DNA from: Mercurialis annua
Lineage: Eukaryota; Streptophyta; Magnoliopsida; Malpighiales; Euphorbiaceae
NCBI RefSeq assembly: GCF_937616625.2
Contig: NC_065573.1
Location: forward strand, 12,539,001 to 12,603,000
DNA: 64,000 nt
Direction: 5' to 3'
The notes beneath the pieces are model-generated. The model ran no database searches, had not been told where the DNA came from, and saw nothing but the letters and a program-made list of their open reading frames with translations. Made by a program: the position numbers and the translations under genes. This document shows, piece by piece, positions 21,835 through 33,275 of the stretch (within the stretch, counting starts at the first letter, position 1; the number at the start of each line of letters is the position of its first letter).

Positions 21835-23109
21835 TGTCACGACCCGAATTCCACCCTAATCCAAGTCACGACCGGCGGTAGGGAATAGAAATATTTGTTC
21901 CAAAACCCGTAGCAAGCCTAGAACCTCTAGAAATATTTTGCAAATATTATTAAAATATCGCATCTCGCATACGATTTGTTTTCAGAAAATACCGTTAAAA
22001 CTTTTTTTCTTTTAACGTAACACGATTTATGAAATATAAATACAAGCAAAATTATGATTTTCAGAAGTACTTGTTAGATAACCGTACTATCTCAACCCTC
22101 GCTTGCCTCTCGAAACCTGGCGTGGTAAACACTGGAAACCAGGGACTTATCTCTTGCATGCCTTAACACATAGGCAACCCTGTTCCAAACCACACACCAC
22201 TGCTAATATGTTTAATAAAATAATGTGAACACCTTTATGTCTTGCAATGGTGGTATTAAAAAATATTAAAATACATAGCGAACCAGTTACGCATATCCGG
22301 CGTATATAAAACATACAGTTTTTGACCCTCCCAAAAACACATAAGGCCGATTCGGTAACTATATACAATATGCCAATACACAGCCACCCAAAAGGTATAC
22401 ACACGTGCACTAGATCCTATCAGAGTATCAAGAGAGAGGACTAGTGGCACGGCTACTGGCATATCAAACCTATACTATTGCAGTGTTCTAAGAGTAAAAA
22501 ACAATATGTACAATACCCAAAAAGAAGAGCTCTCCCTGAAGCAGGAATGTGGAAGCTCAACAGACCTCAAAGCACATTGCCTGAAAATGGGAAACAACAA
22601 CGGGGTCATAAATATAAATATTTCTGAGTTAGTAAACAGTTTACAGATAAATACCAAAATCGCATCATATATATAAAATATTACCGATTTTTCGATCCAT
22701 AAGAAACCCTAGTCCATAAATGTCCTAATAGACACACTGACATTACGAGCTTACAGACTACAAACTAAGGGCCGTGAAATTAATCATTGCCGTCAAGTTC
22801 TGTATCTCTGGTACCTTGACCGTAATTATGAAACTGCCATCGTGGTTTTGCCTGCGATCGTAACCCTATTACTGTTGTCTCAAGGTTTACCCGTGAAGTC
22901 AGTGCATTCACTTTCCCCATGACTTAACACGACATACATACCTCTACACCTCGACAGAAGGATATCTAGAATCAGTGTCGGTGATCACGCAACCCTATTG
23001 CTGCCCAATAGGTAGCTCGTTCCAATGGACCTCTCTTGGCAAGTTTATACTACTGCGATTATGGATTTAAAACAGTTGAATACTGATATTCAAAAGTAAA
23101 CACGTAAAT
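21835..23109 (-). mobile_element. Family B LTR in reverse orientation, left part
   Basis: It starts 'tgtcacgacccgaatt', the reverse complement of the family B LTR end, followed by the complement of the 'cttgctacggg' block at about 21,908. It proceeds through the family B LTR in reverse until it is split by the full-length element at 23,110; the other half is 33,276-34,939. The flanking base runs did not give a convincing target duplication. Confidence 0.7.
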
Positions 23110-23658
23110 TGTAAAAACCCGGAAATTTAAGAATTAAAATATAGCCACGTGTCTAATATTTTATTAGACGGGTGAAGGTAAATTAAATTTAAAGATAAAT
23201 TTAATTTACAAATGTCCCTATATTTTTATTATGGCTATAGGATTGTAAATTTAAATTTTTAGAATTTAAATTTGATTAGTTATATAGTTAACGGAGAGAA
23301 TATGGATTTATGAATTGGGTGCAAAATAATTCATAAGTCACTAGCGAATATTTTTGGTGCTAATATTCGCAAAATATTTTAAAAAGGTTATCGTAAAAAT
23401 TTGATAAAATTTGGAAGCAGAAATTTTATCAAGCGCAGTCAATGCGGGCTTAATAAATCAAAAATGATTTATTAGGAATAAAATATAAGTCGGATGGGAA
23501 TAAAAATTATATTTTTATTCTTATTATATTTTATTTGATTTTTGGTAAAATTTTCACGAAATTTGGAAATCGTTTACGTTTTGGCTACGAACGACTAGTT
23601 TAGAAGTTGGTTTAAAGTGCATGATTGAGCTAGTACTAAAACATACTTTAGCCAATTC

Positions 23659-23668
23659 TATATATATA
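23659..23668 (+). promoter_or_regulatory. Putative TATA box of the 5' LTR
   Basis: A TATATATA-type motif stands alone about 550 bases into the LTR. It is conserved at the same offset in the 3' LTR (30,859-30,868) and by position in the solo LTR (about 12,629). Transcription would be expected to start about 30 bases downstream, near 23,690-23,700. Confidence 0.5.
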
Positions 23669-24021
23669 GCCATTTGCTATCTAAATGAAGCCCACAGCTT
23701 CATTCTTTCATTTTTGAAAGAAATATTCATCTGCTTCCTCTGAAACACTTCGGCGATTAGGGTTTCCGCGCCGCTTCGTCCGTTTCTCGATTCAAACACC
23801 GTTTCTTCAACGATTACTCAAGTAATCGGGGTATTAAACCCGTATTACACGTTTATTTTGATATATATCGATATATTTCGAATATATATTCATTTATAAA
23901 CGGTTACCGTATCAAATCGAACGTAAACATATTATTTTAACGTATCGAACGTGAATATGGATAGATTGGAATGTGTATACGTGTTAGGGGCGGAAAAACG
24001 GAGTTAAAGCACGTCGTAAAG

Positions 24022-24045
24022 CCCGGGAAATTGACTTTCCCGTGG
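24022..24045 (+). repeat. Hairpin preceding the palindrome array, 5' LTR
   Basis: The arms CCCGGGAAA and TTTCCCGTGG flank a short loop. It sits 13 bases before the first palindrome of the array and, judging from the TATA position, should be transcribed. Confidence 0.7.
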
Positions 24046-24057
24046 CTGTGCACTCGG

Positions 24058-24206
24058 GTGCACGAACGTGCACCATTTGGTGCACGAACGTGCACTAAGG
24101 TGCACGAACGTGCACCATCTGGGGTGCACGAACGTGCACCAATTGTGCACGATCGTGCACTACCCTGAGGTGCACAATCATGCACCCAAGGTGCACGGTC
24201 GTGCAC
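24058..24206 (+). repeat. Array of seven 16-base palindromes, 5' LTR
   Basis: Units of the form GTGCAC-NNNN-GTGCAC start at 24,058, 24,080, 24,100, 24,124, 24,145, 24,170 and 24,191. Units one to four are identical (GTGCACGAACGTGCAC), the fifth is a perfect palindrome (GTGCACGATCGTGCAC), and the sixth and seventh carry small changes. Start-to-start spacing is 20 to 25 bases, close to two helical turns. The array is repeated with one damaged unit in the 3' LTR. Confidence 0.9.
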
Positions 24207-26079
24207 CATGCTGAGACCTTGACAAAATGGGGACTTTTCGGGGCTTTTTGCCCTAAGAACGTGACGTAGTTTCGTTGATCCAAAAACGTTTTAAACGATA
24301 ACTTCTTTTAGAAGAAAGTGAAAGAGTTTTATAACATAAACCTAAAGACTTTTAAAAGGAGATTTTAAAAGTAAAGTAAAACGTTTATATGAGACTTTAA
24401 AAGAATTAAAGTCGACGTTTAGACGGTTTTAAAGATTTAACAATCGGTTTGGCTAAATACTTAGTATATAATCGAGAATTGTTTTGACAATTAGGTCTAT
24501 ACTAAAAATGGTTTTCTTTAGGTATTGTGATACCTAAAATAATTTCTAGAGAGAAGTTAGAACGTTTTCTCAAAACGAGAATTTATAATATGGTTTTAAA
24601 AAAAGAAAAGAGACCATAAGTGCTATATGTTTAGATGATTAAATGTTTGACCTAGATCTGGGTCTAAGGACCTAGAAATTTTATAGGAAACATATATTGA
24701 TGTATTTTATCCTGTTTGCTTTGTGTGTTAAGTCCGACCAGCTAGCGAGCAGTCTGACCACAACCACAGGATTAAGTTCCAGACCTAGCGGTGTTTATGA
24801 GTTCATTTGTTTACTTTTGAATATTAGTGTTCAATTGTTTTAAATCTATAAATCGCACTAAGTATGAAACTTAGCCAAGGAAGATCCACTGAAACGAGCT
24901 ATCTATTGGGCAACAATAGGACTGTGTGATCACCGGTGTTAATGAACTAGATGAGAGGTAAATATTACAAGCATACATATTGAGATTAGGTTTTAAGCCA
25001 GATGCTTGTTAAGCGGCTTAAACCTAATGGGTAGTCCTGAGGTGGCAGTGATTTAAGTTCCGGCCCAGCAACCATATACAGAGTCAAGATGGCTGTGATA
25101 CATATGTATACAGCACATCCTGTATTTAACAAGAGTTGTGCATATGCATTATATATGATAGCACTATAACGTAACAGGACTAGGGTTTCATTTGGATCGA
25201 GGACTGGTAACATTTTTATATATCGATATTTTGTCTATATGCAATTTTGGTATTTAACTGTAAACCTATCTACTCACTCAGAAATATTTATATTTCTGAT
25301 CCCGTTGTTGTATATCATTTTCAGGTACCTAGCTACCGGGTTTGGTCGAGCTTCCACCCTTTTTCATCAGGGAAGCTTATCTTGTTGTTATGTAAATAAC
25401 ACTTTAAACTCTTAGATGCTGCAATAGTGTATATAGGTTTAATATGCCTGTGGCCACGTCATGGTTCCTCTGTCTATATACTCTGATAGTAACCTGACTT
25501 TGTCTAACTTTAATAAGTGGCTACTTAATAGGCATATGGTGTTTTATGGTGTCCCCTACGGGTGGGCCAAGCTTCGTGTCTTTGGTCTGCAAAGACACTG
25601 TGTATAGTTTAGCTGGCCTTATGTTTGTGTACCTGCTGTGCATGTTTTTAATATGTTTGATATAACGCTTTAAAAAGGAAACTAATCGATATATTTTATT
25701 AAACATATTGTTCGGGTGCGCGGTTTGAAACAGGGCTGCCTGCAAGGCAAGGCACGTGAGCTAGGTCCTTGTACCACCGCACCGGTTTTTCAGAAATGCG
25801 CGTGGGTCAGAATAACTAGGGTTATTCAACCAGCATTTCTGAAAACGCGATTTCGCTTATATGAATAGTTTCAAAATGTGTATTCCACGTTAAAAGGAAA
25901 AACAATTATTTTAATGGTGTTTTCTGAAAACGGGTCATACGCGATGTACGATCTAGATTTATATTTGCGAAAAATTTATAGAGATTTTAGTCTTGCTACG
26001 GGTTTCGGAACAACCATTCCCATTCCCTAGCGCCGGTCTCGGCTCGAGTTTTGAGGGGGAAATCGGGTCGTGACAATTG

Positions 26080-26091
26080 TGGTATCAGAGC
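26080..26091 (+). other. Primer-binding site, initiator-Met tRNA
   Basis: TGGTATCAGAGC, complementary to the 3' end of plant initiator methionine tRNA, lies four bases after the LTR end. This is the common primer site of plant chromovirus-type gypsy and copia elements. Confidence 0.9.
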
Positions 26092-26624
26092 AATGTTTTA
26101 GGACTTGAATGTCCAAAGGATTGTTGCTGATTTATGTTAAGTAGAGGTACTAGAAGTCATAAGAATTCCAAGTGAACTAGTGCAGCAATATAGGATTCAA
26201 GTCATGTCTTGATCAGTTGTCAGTTATTGAATACATTCAGCTATACATAGCAACTATACATGTGTGTAGTGTGTATTGATGTTTTGATCAGGAACATATG
26301 AGTTGTTCTTGTGTTCGAGACACGTTACAACTGATAGAACATGTGAGATGTTCCTAAGCTGGAAACACGTTATAATCATGGAGCGAAATGGTCAAAACAG
26401 ATGACCAGTATTCGAAGGGAATGGTTCTGTTTGAATACAGGACAAAGCGAAGATTTCCTCAGAATTTTTGTTCGACAAAATAGTTAGATTTTCTCTGAAG
26501 TGTGTTTAATTATTATATGTTTTGCTTATATGGGTTTGATAGTTGATACCTATTATATGAAAATGTGATTTTTCTACAACTATTACATACGGCACTTACG
26601 CTGAAAATTTCATGTGTTTCGAGT

Positions 26625-27461
26625 ATGTCTGGGCCAAGTAGAGCTCATACGCATGTGGGGTCTGATCCACATAATGTACCAGGTTTTCGTGTTATACCTG
26701 AAACATTTGTTCCCATAGAGGTTGTTGACTCAACATCAGCATGCGACATGGATATATGGGAGGATGCTATTGGAGTAGAGGAATTAGAGAGAATGTTGAA
26801 TGAAGACATAAATAGTGCTGGAAATAGTCATAGTTCTGTGTCTGAATCGACTGCTACATCGGCTTATTTGGGATTTAAGGTAAAAGAGTTCTTAGCTGAG
26901 GTGGACCATCTAAGTAGGGTTCAACAGCAAATAAGACACTCGCCAAATCAGTCGTGGGAATACGTGAGCGAGTGGGAGGTGCAAGAGAACCACAGTTTGG
27001 ATAGGCTGAGGGATTATATGGACAAGTATACTAGGGAAGATTTGAATGTGGAGGCATATACTGTTGAGTTTATGCGTTCATGCGAAGAAGTACCCGAGTT
27101 AGTTCGTGATGGTGAGGAAGTTGCAAGTAGATACGTTAAAGGTTTGGGGCCTGAGTTCGAGGAACTCATGGCAGTAAAGTCTGATTCTGTAGCATATCTG
27201 GCTGGATGTGCAAAGCAGATAGAGAGTAAGTTGAGGAGGAACGACATACCCCTCCAGCCGTACTATTACACCAAACCTGAAGAACCTACTGCTACATATC
27301 CTAGGGTAGGAAACTCTAGACCCGCGAGGCACTACAACCCCTATTTTGTTTCGCGAGGGGGAAAGGATAAGGGAAAACTGAAATTCCACGGAGGGCGAGG
27401 TAAAGGCCTGATGATTCGTGAGGCGTTTCAGTCTTCGCGATCATCGTCAGGTAATGTTTAG
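26625..27461 (+). CDS. Gag-like protein of the non-autonomous element
   Basis: The frame is open from ATG at 26,565 (298 codons). I prefer the internal ATG at 26,625 (MSGPSRAHTH), giving 278 residues, because the first 20 residues are hydrophobic and unlike a gag start. About residues 145-210 of the shorter form read like the retrotransposon gag core: LNVEAYTVEFMRSCEEVPE, then ASRYVKGLGPEF and a helical segment ending KQIESKLRRND. In gypsy gags the equivalent is an 'SVAEYEAEF' helix and a 'FVRGLRP' motif. The C terminus is basic and glycine/lysine-rich (GKDKGKLKFHGGRGKG) with no CCHC zinc knuckle. No pol follows. Its intact frame in a recent insertion suggests that it may still be made and assist packaging of the element's RNA, which is inference. 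Confidence 0.65.
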   Translation: MSGPSRAHTHVGSDPHNVPGFRVIPETFVPIEVVDSTSACDMDIWEDAIGVEELERMLNEDINSAGNSHSSVSESTATSAYLGFKVKEFLAEVDHLSRVQQQIRHSPNQSWEYVSEWEVQENHSLDRLRDYMDKYTREDLNVEAYTVEFMRSCEEVPELVRDGEEVASRYVKGLGPEFEELMAVKSDSVAYLAGCAKQIESKLRRNDIPLQPYYYTKPEEPTATYPRVGNSRPARHYNPYFVSRGGKDKGKLKFHGGRGKGLMIREAFQSSRSSSGNV

Positions 27462-27469
27462 TTATGTGT

Positions 27470-30298
27470 TTGATGTTTAAGTTAGTCTGTTTATGTGTTT
27501 TCAGTATTCGCATTAGAATTGGAAAACATAAACTATAGATATAAATCATATCCTTAAAACAAAAAGAAATACACATATAAGTAAACATTAAAAGTTAAAT
27601 GATAAATGAGAATTGATAAGTTAGGGATGTTAGAAACGTGCATCCTGAAAATAAAAATCCATAACTATTGATAATCAATCAAATGATGTGAAGCAATAAT
27701 AATCCTAATGTGAGGATAAAGTATTAGGATTAAGAAACTTGAAATATTACGGAGAAGTAGTTTGAAAGAAGCTTACAGAGTGAGTATGCAGTTTTATTTT
27801 AAAAGAATGTATTATTGTGCTCAGATGCATCATGAATGCACATTGCAACGATCACTATAGAAAAAGGAATACTTGAATTCCATATACTTATACAAAATGA
27901 TTTTGTTAGGACATGCATCATGTATATTAGTATATCAAAGAAAAATTGGATTATATAGCAACTCTTTGGGGATGAGAGAAGTCATCACCCTGAGCCACAA
28001 TTGTACAAAAGTTTTAAAATGTGAATTGTTAGATTCACAGTTTTGAAGAGATGAATTTAAAAAAAATCCAGCTGGTACACACATATACTTGTATATGTGG
28101 GTGAATATGTGTATATGCACATATATTTGAAATGATTGGTTTGAGAAACCATTTGTTTATAAAACAAACTGTGTTTGTTTTAAAATGTAAGCGTATTTTA
28201 ACGAAAACTCTGTAATAAAGTCAAGGTAGGATACAAGATAGCGAAGATAAGATGTTGTGATTTTTATTGTTCATAATAAACAATAAAGATCTGGATTCTA
28301 ATGTTTCATTTTGAAACATCAGAAATTAATAAAGATTGAGAAGAGTAGGAAGTGAGAATTTACATTTTTACTCTGAGAAAGACTGAGATATAAGTCTAAT
28401 AATGGACTTTTATGATTAATAAAAGTTCAAGAGTAGATAATAGAAGATAATTGCGATTAAGATAAGAGAGAATAGGATCTAATTAAACACAACTCGGTTA
28501 GTTTGACTTCAAATAACTGTCGGTGAACAAAGTCATACATGTGTGTTTAATTAAAATGGATCTGAGATTGGTCTTACAGACAGAGCAGATGTCAGTAATG
28601 GACATATCTCTTGAATCCAAATGAGTGGTTAGATAAACCAAAACTCATAAGTCTAAGAGGAGTAAACCTCAGCACGTAACCAATAAACAACAACGAATAA
28701 CTAAAAGAAAGATGATGAAAAGGAATATAATTCTCAAAACCAAGTAGTTACACTACTAGTTCTGATTTGAATAAAGAGAATCGTTGATTATATCAACGAC
28801 TGACAGACTTTGAGAAGTCATGTCAAATAAAGTATTCATTAATAATTAATTATTAATTATTTAATGAATAAACAATATACTTAAACAGTATAATAAACGT
28901 TGTATTAACATAAGATAGAAATGTTATCAAGGTAAGAAAGAGATAAAGAACTCAAGGAGTAAGTTTCAGAAATAATCTGGAAACTAACAGAGTATAGTAA
29001 AACCCCATTAAATAATAATCGAACCGTTAGATCGGTTTGATATTGGGGTATGATAATCTTAGGACGGTTATTTAAGTTTTAACCGTTGCGATCGACGAAC
29101 AGAAAGATAGATAATGCTCGAAGATGAAGGTGATGTTGTGAAACTTGCCTGAATTTTGGCAGTGAGCCAAAAACGCAAGTGATCACGATAATAAGTATAA
29201 ATTTTAATTAACTTGGAATTATCAACATAAGCTCCATATATGTATAAAAAAAATGAATTTGAAAACTGTATTGAGACAGTAATTTCAAAAGATAAATTCC
29301 GAGAACCGAGCCTTATGACTGTGAAGTCTAAGCTGACTGGTAACGGAAATATACGTGTAATGTACATGTATTTTAAGTGTTGGGCCAGTAATGCGTAAAG
29401 CATCGCCAACTAAAAGTGGAAATTACTTAATAAACATTTGTTTTTTTTTAACAATGAAATGTTTTAAAAAAAATGGAGCTAAAGTTGATAGTCAGTTAAT
29501 TAATCACGATAGTAACAACTATAGCACAGTTATGAAAACTGTTAGCTGTGAACAAGGATGCTATGTATGTGGGGTAAGTTAGAAAGTGTTTCATATGAGA
29601 TGATTAGATTATAACCACACCCACACCTATTCAACCACATTCCTGCAAGAGAGAAGATCAATTACCCAATCTGTAACAGGAAGTTACTATAGATTGAGGA
29701 TGAAATAAAGAACATTCTATACAAGGTATAGAAATGTAAGGAAACTAAAATATGAGTAGTTAGTTTATGAAACAGTAATCATAAAACATACTAAAAGTCA
29801 TCTCAATAATAAGATGAGCCATAAACAAACAACTAAGGTTGAAAAGAAAACAAAAGAAGGAAAAATAAAATAAAGAGGTGCACAAAGGTGATATATTAAA
29901 AGTGGAGTTATCGAAAACTAGTAAAGGTAACCTAGTTTTACGATAACCATGGAGTAAGTTAAATGATGTTAACTTATACCTACCTATTTGGATCACTTGG
30001 AGAAAGAAAGACACTAGAGATTAGTTTTTGGAATGCGTTGCAATGCTAAACTAAGGAGTAAAAGGTATTCTATACAAGTTATTATAGGATCAACAGAAAT
30101 ATATAAAGTGGATAATCTGTTTGCAGAATGGAAGCTCAAACAGATGATATGAACAACAGTGAGAAAGAGGGATATAATTGGTAACACCAGTCAAGATGGT
30201 ACTATGCTTTCCAAAGCATGAAGTGAGATTAAGTATAAGTGAAGTTTGAATTATAAGTAAAAAAGTGAGTATATGTAAATTCGAGGACGAATTTATAT
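27470..30298 (+). other. Internal non-coding region of the family B element
   Basis: About 2.8 kb of A-rich sequence on the plus strand. I find no protease, reverse transcriptase, RNase H or integrase motif and no ORF above about 115 codons. In an autonomous element pol would be here. The region has no obvious tandem repeat and may be a filler of unknown origin. Confidence 0.6.
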
Positions 30299-30311
30299 AA
30301 GGGGGAGAGAA
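30299..30311 (+). other. Polypurine tract of the family B element
   Basis: AAGGGGGAGAGAA lies directly before the TG of the 3' LTR, as expected for the plus-strand primer. Confidence 0.85.
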
Positions 30312-33275
30312 TGTAATAACTCGTAAATTTAAGAATTAAAATATAGCCACGTGTCTAATATTTCATTAGACGTGAGTAGGTAAATTAAATTTAAAGATAA
30401 ATTTAATTTACAAATGTCCCTATATTTTTATTATGGCTATAGGATTGAAAATTTAAATTTTTAAAATTTAAATTTGATTAGTTATATAGTTAACGGAGAG
30501 AATATGGATTTATGAATTGGGTGCAGAATAATTTATAAGTCCCTAGCAAATATTTTTGGTGCTAATATTCGCAAAATATTTAAAAAGTTTATCGTGAAAA
30601 TTTGATAAAATTTGGAAGCAGAAATTTTATCAAGCGCAGTCAATGCGGGCTTAAAAAATCAAAAATAATTTATTAAGAATAAAATATAAGTCGGATGGGA
30701 ATAAAATTATATTTTTCTTCTTATTATATTTTATTTGATTTTTGGTAAAATTTTCACGAAATTTGGAAATCGTTTACGTTTTGGCTACGAACGACTAGTT
30801 TAAAAGTTGGTTTAAAGTGCATGATTGAGCTAGTACTAAAACATACTTTAGCCAATCCTATATATATAACCATTTGCTATCTAAATGAAGCCCACAGCTT
30901 CATTCTTTCATTTTTGAAAGAAATATTTACCTGCTTCCTCTGAAACACTTCGGCGATTAGGGTTTCCGCGCCGCTTCGTCTGTTTCTCGATTCTAACTCC
31001 GTTTCTTCAACGATTACTCAAGTAATCGAGGTATTAAACCCATATTAAACGTTTATTTTGATATATATCGATATATTTTGAATATATATTCGTTTATAAA
31101 CGGTCACCGTATCGAATCGAACGTAAATGTATTATTTTTACGTTTTGAACGTGAATATGGATAGATTGGAATGTGTATACGTGTTAGGGGCGGAAAAACG
31201 GAGTTAAAGCACGTCGGAAAGTCCGGGAAATTGACTTTCCCGGGGCTGTGCACTCGGGTGCACGAACGTGCACCATTTGGTGCACGAACGTGCACTAAGG
31301 TGCACGAACGTGCACCATCTAGGTTGCATGAACGTGCACCAATTGTGCACGATCGTGCACTACCTTGAGGTGCACAATCATGCACCCAAGGTGCACGGTC
31401 GTGCACCATGCCGAGACCTTGACGAAATGGGGACTTTTCGGGGCTTTTTCCCCTAAGAACGTGACGTAGTTTCGTTGATCTCAAAACGTTTTAAACGATA
31501 ACTTCTTTTGGAAGAAAGTGAAAGAGTTTTATAACATAAACCTAAAGACTTTTAAAAAAAGATTTTAAAATTAAAGTAAAACGTTTATATGAGACTTTAA
31601 AAGAGTTAAAGTCAACGTTTAAACGGTTTTAAAGATTTAGCAATCGGTTTGGCTAAATACCTAGTATATGACCGAGAATTGTTTTGACAATTAGGTCTAT
31701 ACTAAAAATGGTTTTCTTTAGGTATTTTGATACCTAAAATAACTTCTATAGAGAAGTTAGAACGTTTTCTCAAAACGAGAATTTATAATATGGTTTTAAA
31801 AAAAGAAAAGAGACCATAAGTGCTATATGTTTAAATGATTAAATGTTTGACCTAGATCTGGGTCTAAGGACCTAGAAATTTTATAGAAAACATATATTGA
31901 TGTATTTTATCCTGTTTTCTTTGTGTGTTTAGTCCTACCAGCTAGCGAGCAGTCTGACCACAACCACAGGATTAAGTTCCAGACCTAGCGGTGTTTATGA
32001 GTTCATTTGTTTACTTTTGAATATTAGTGTTCAATTGTTTTAAATCTATAAATCGCACTAAGTATGAAACTTAGCCAAGGAAGATCCACTGAAACGAGCT
32101 ATCTATTGGGCAACAATAGGATTGTGTGATCATCGGTGTTAATGAACTAGATGAGAGGTAAATATTACAAGCATACATATTGAGATTAGGTTTTAAGCCA
32201 GATGCTTGCTAAGCGGCTTAAACCTAATGGGTAGTCCTGAGGTGGCAGTGATTTAAGTTCCGGCCCAGCAACCCTATACAGAGTCAAGATGGTTGTGATA
32301 CATATGTATACAGCACATCCTGTATTAAACAAGAGTTGTGCATATGCATTATATATGATAGCACTATAACGTAACAGGACTAAGGTTTCATTTGGATCGA
32401 GGACTGGTAATATTTTTATATATCGATATTTTGTCTATATGCGATTTTGGTATTTAACTATAAACCTATCTACTCACTCAGAAATATTTATATTTCTGAC
32501 CCCGTTGTTGTATATCATTTTCAGGTACCTAGCTACCGGGTTTGGTCGAGCTTCCACCCTTTTTCATCAGGGAAGCTTATCTTGTTGTTATATAAATAAC
32601 ACTTTAAACTCTTAGATGCTGCAATAGTGTATATAGGTTTGATATGCCTGTGGCCACGTCATGGTTCCTCTGTCTATATACTCTGATAGTAACCTGACTT
32701 TGTCTAACTTTAATAAGTGGCTACTTAATAGGCATATGGTGTTTTATGGTGTCCCCTACGGGTGGGCCAAGCTTCGTGTCTTTGGTCTGCAAATACACTG
32801 TGTATAGTTTAGCTGGCCTTATGTTTGTGTACCTGTTGTGCATGTTTTTAATATGTTTGATATAACGCTTTAAAAAGGAAAGTGTTCGATATATTTTATT
32901 AAACATATTGTTAGGGTGCGCGGTTTGAAACAGGGCTGCCTGCGAGGCAAGGCACGTGAGCTAGGTCCCTGTACCACCGCACCGATTTTTCAGAAATGCG
33001 CGTGGGTCAGAATAACTAGGGTTATTCAACCAGCATTTCTGAAAACGCGATTTCGCTTATATGAATAGTTTCAGAATGTGTATTCCACGTTAAACGGAAA
33101 AACAATTATTTTAAAGGTGTTTTCTCAAAACGGGTCGTACGCGATGTACGATCTAGATTTATATTTGCGAAATATTAATAGAGATTTTAGCCTTGCTACG
33201 GGTTTCGGAACAACCATTCCCATTCCCTAGTGCCGGTCTCGGCTCGAGTTTCGAGGGGGAAATCGGATCGTGACA
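30312..33275 (+). repeat. Family B 3' LTR
   Basis: It starts 'tgtaataactcgtaaattta' and ends 'atcggatcgtgaca', 2,964 bases, two fewer than the 5' LTR. It carries the TATA motif, hairpin and palindrome array (31,258-31,406) at the same offsets. The fourth palindrome is mutated to ttgcatgaacgtgcac. Confidence 0.85.

Larger units (their letters stand above)
23110..26075 (+). repeat. Family B 5' LTR
   Basis: It starts 'tgtaaaaacccggaaattta' and ends 'atcgggtcgtgaca', 2,966 bases. A TATA-like motif lies at 23,659-23,668, so the downstream hairpin and palindrome array would be in the transcribed leader (R/U5). The usual closing block (cttgctacgggtttcgg, cattccctagcgccggtctc) is at about 25,993-26,041. 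Confidence 0.85.
23110..33275 (+). mobile_element. Full-length non-autonomous family B gypsy element (gag only)
   Basis: It has two direct LTRs, 23,110-26,075 and 30,312-33,275, beginning TGTAA and ending TGACA, an initiator-Met primer site after the first and a polypurine tract before the second. In a stretch compared by eye (24,841-25,260 against 32,041-32,460) about 10 of 420 bases differ, so insertion is fairly recent. The flanking bases taaat and taaac are a target duplication with one change. The internal region (about 4.2 kb) has one gag-like ORF and no pol. Replication would need enzymes from another element. Its target is the reverse-strand family B LTR. Confidence 0.85.

Noticed and set aside
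24095..24283. Overlapping Cys/His/Val-rich ORFs on both strands of the palindrome array (also at 31,104-31,484)
   Set aside because: They are translations of the GTGCAC palindromes in every frame and have no independent support.
26565..26624. Upstream ATG of the gag-like ORF as the true start
   Set aside because: The 20 residues it adds are hydrophobic and unlike gag; the ATG at 26,625 starts a polar sequence. Not excluded, but less likely.
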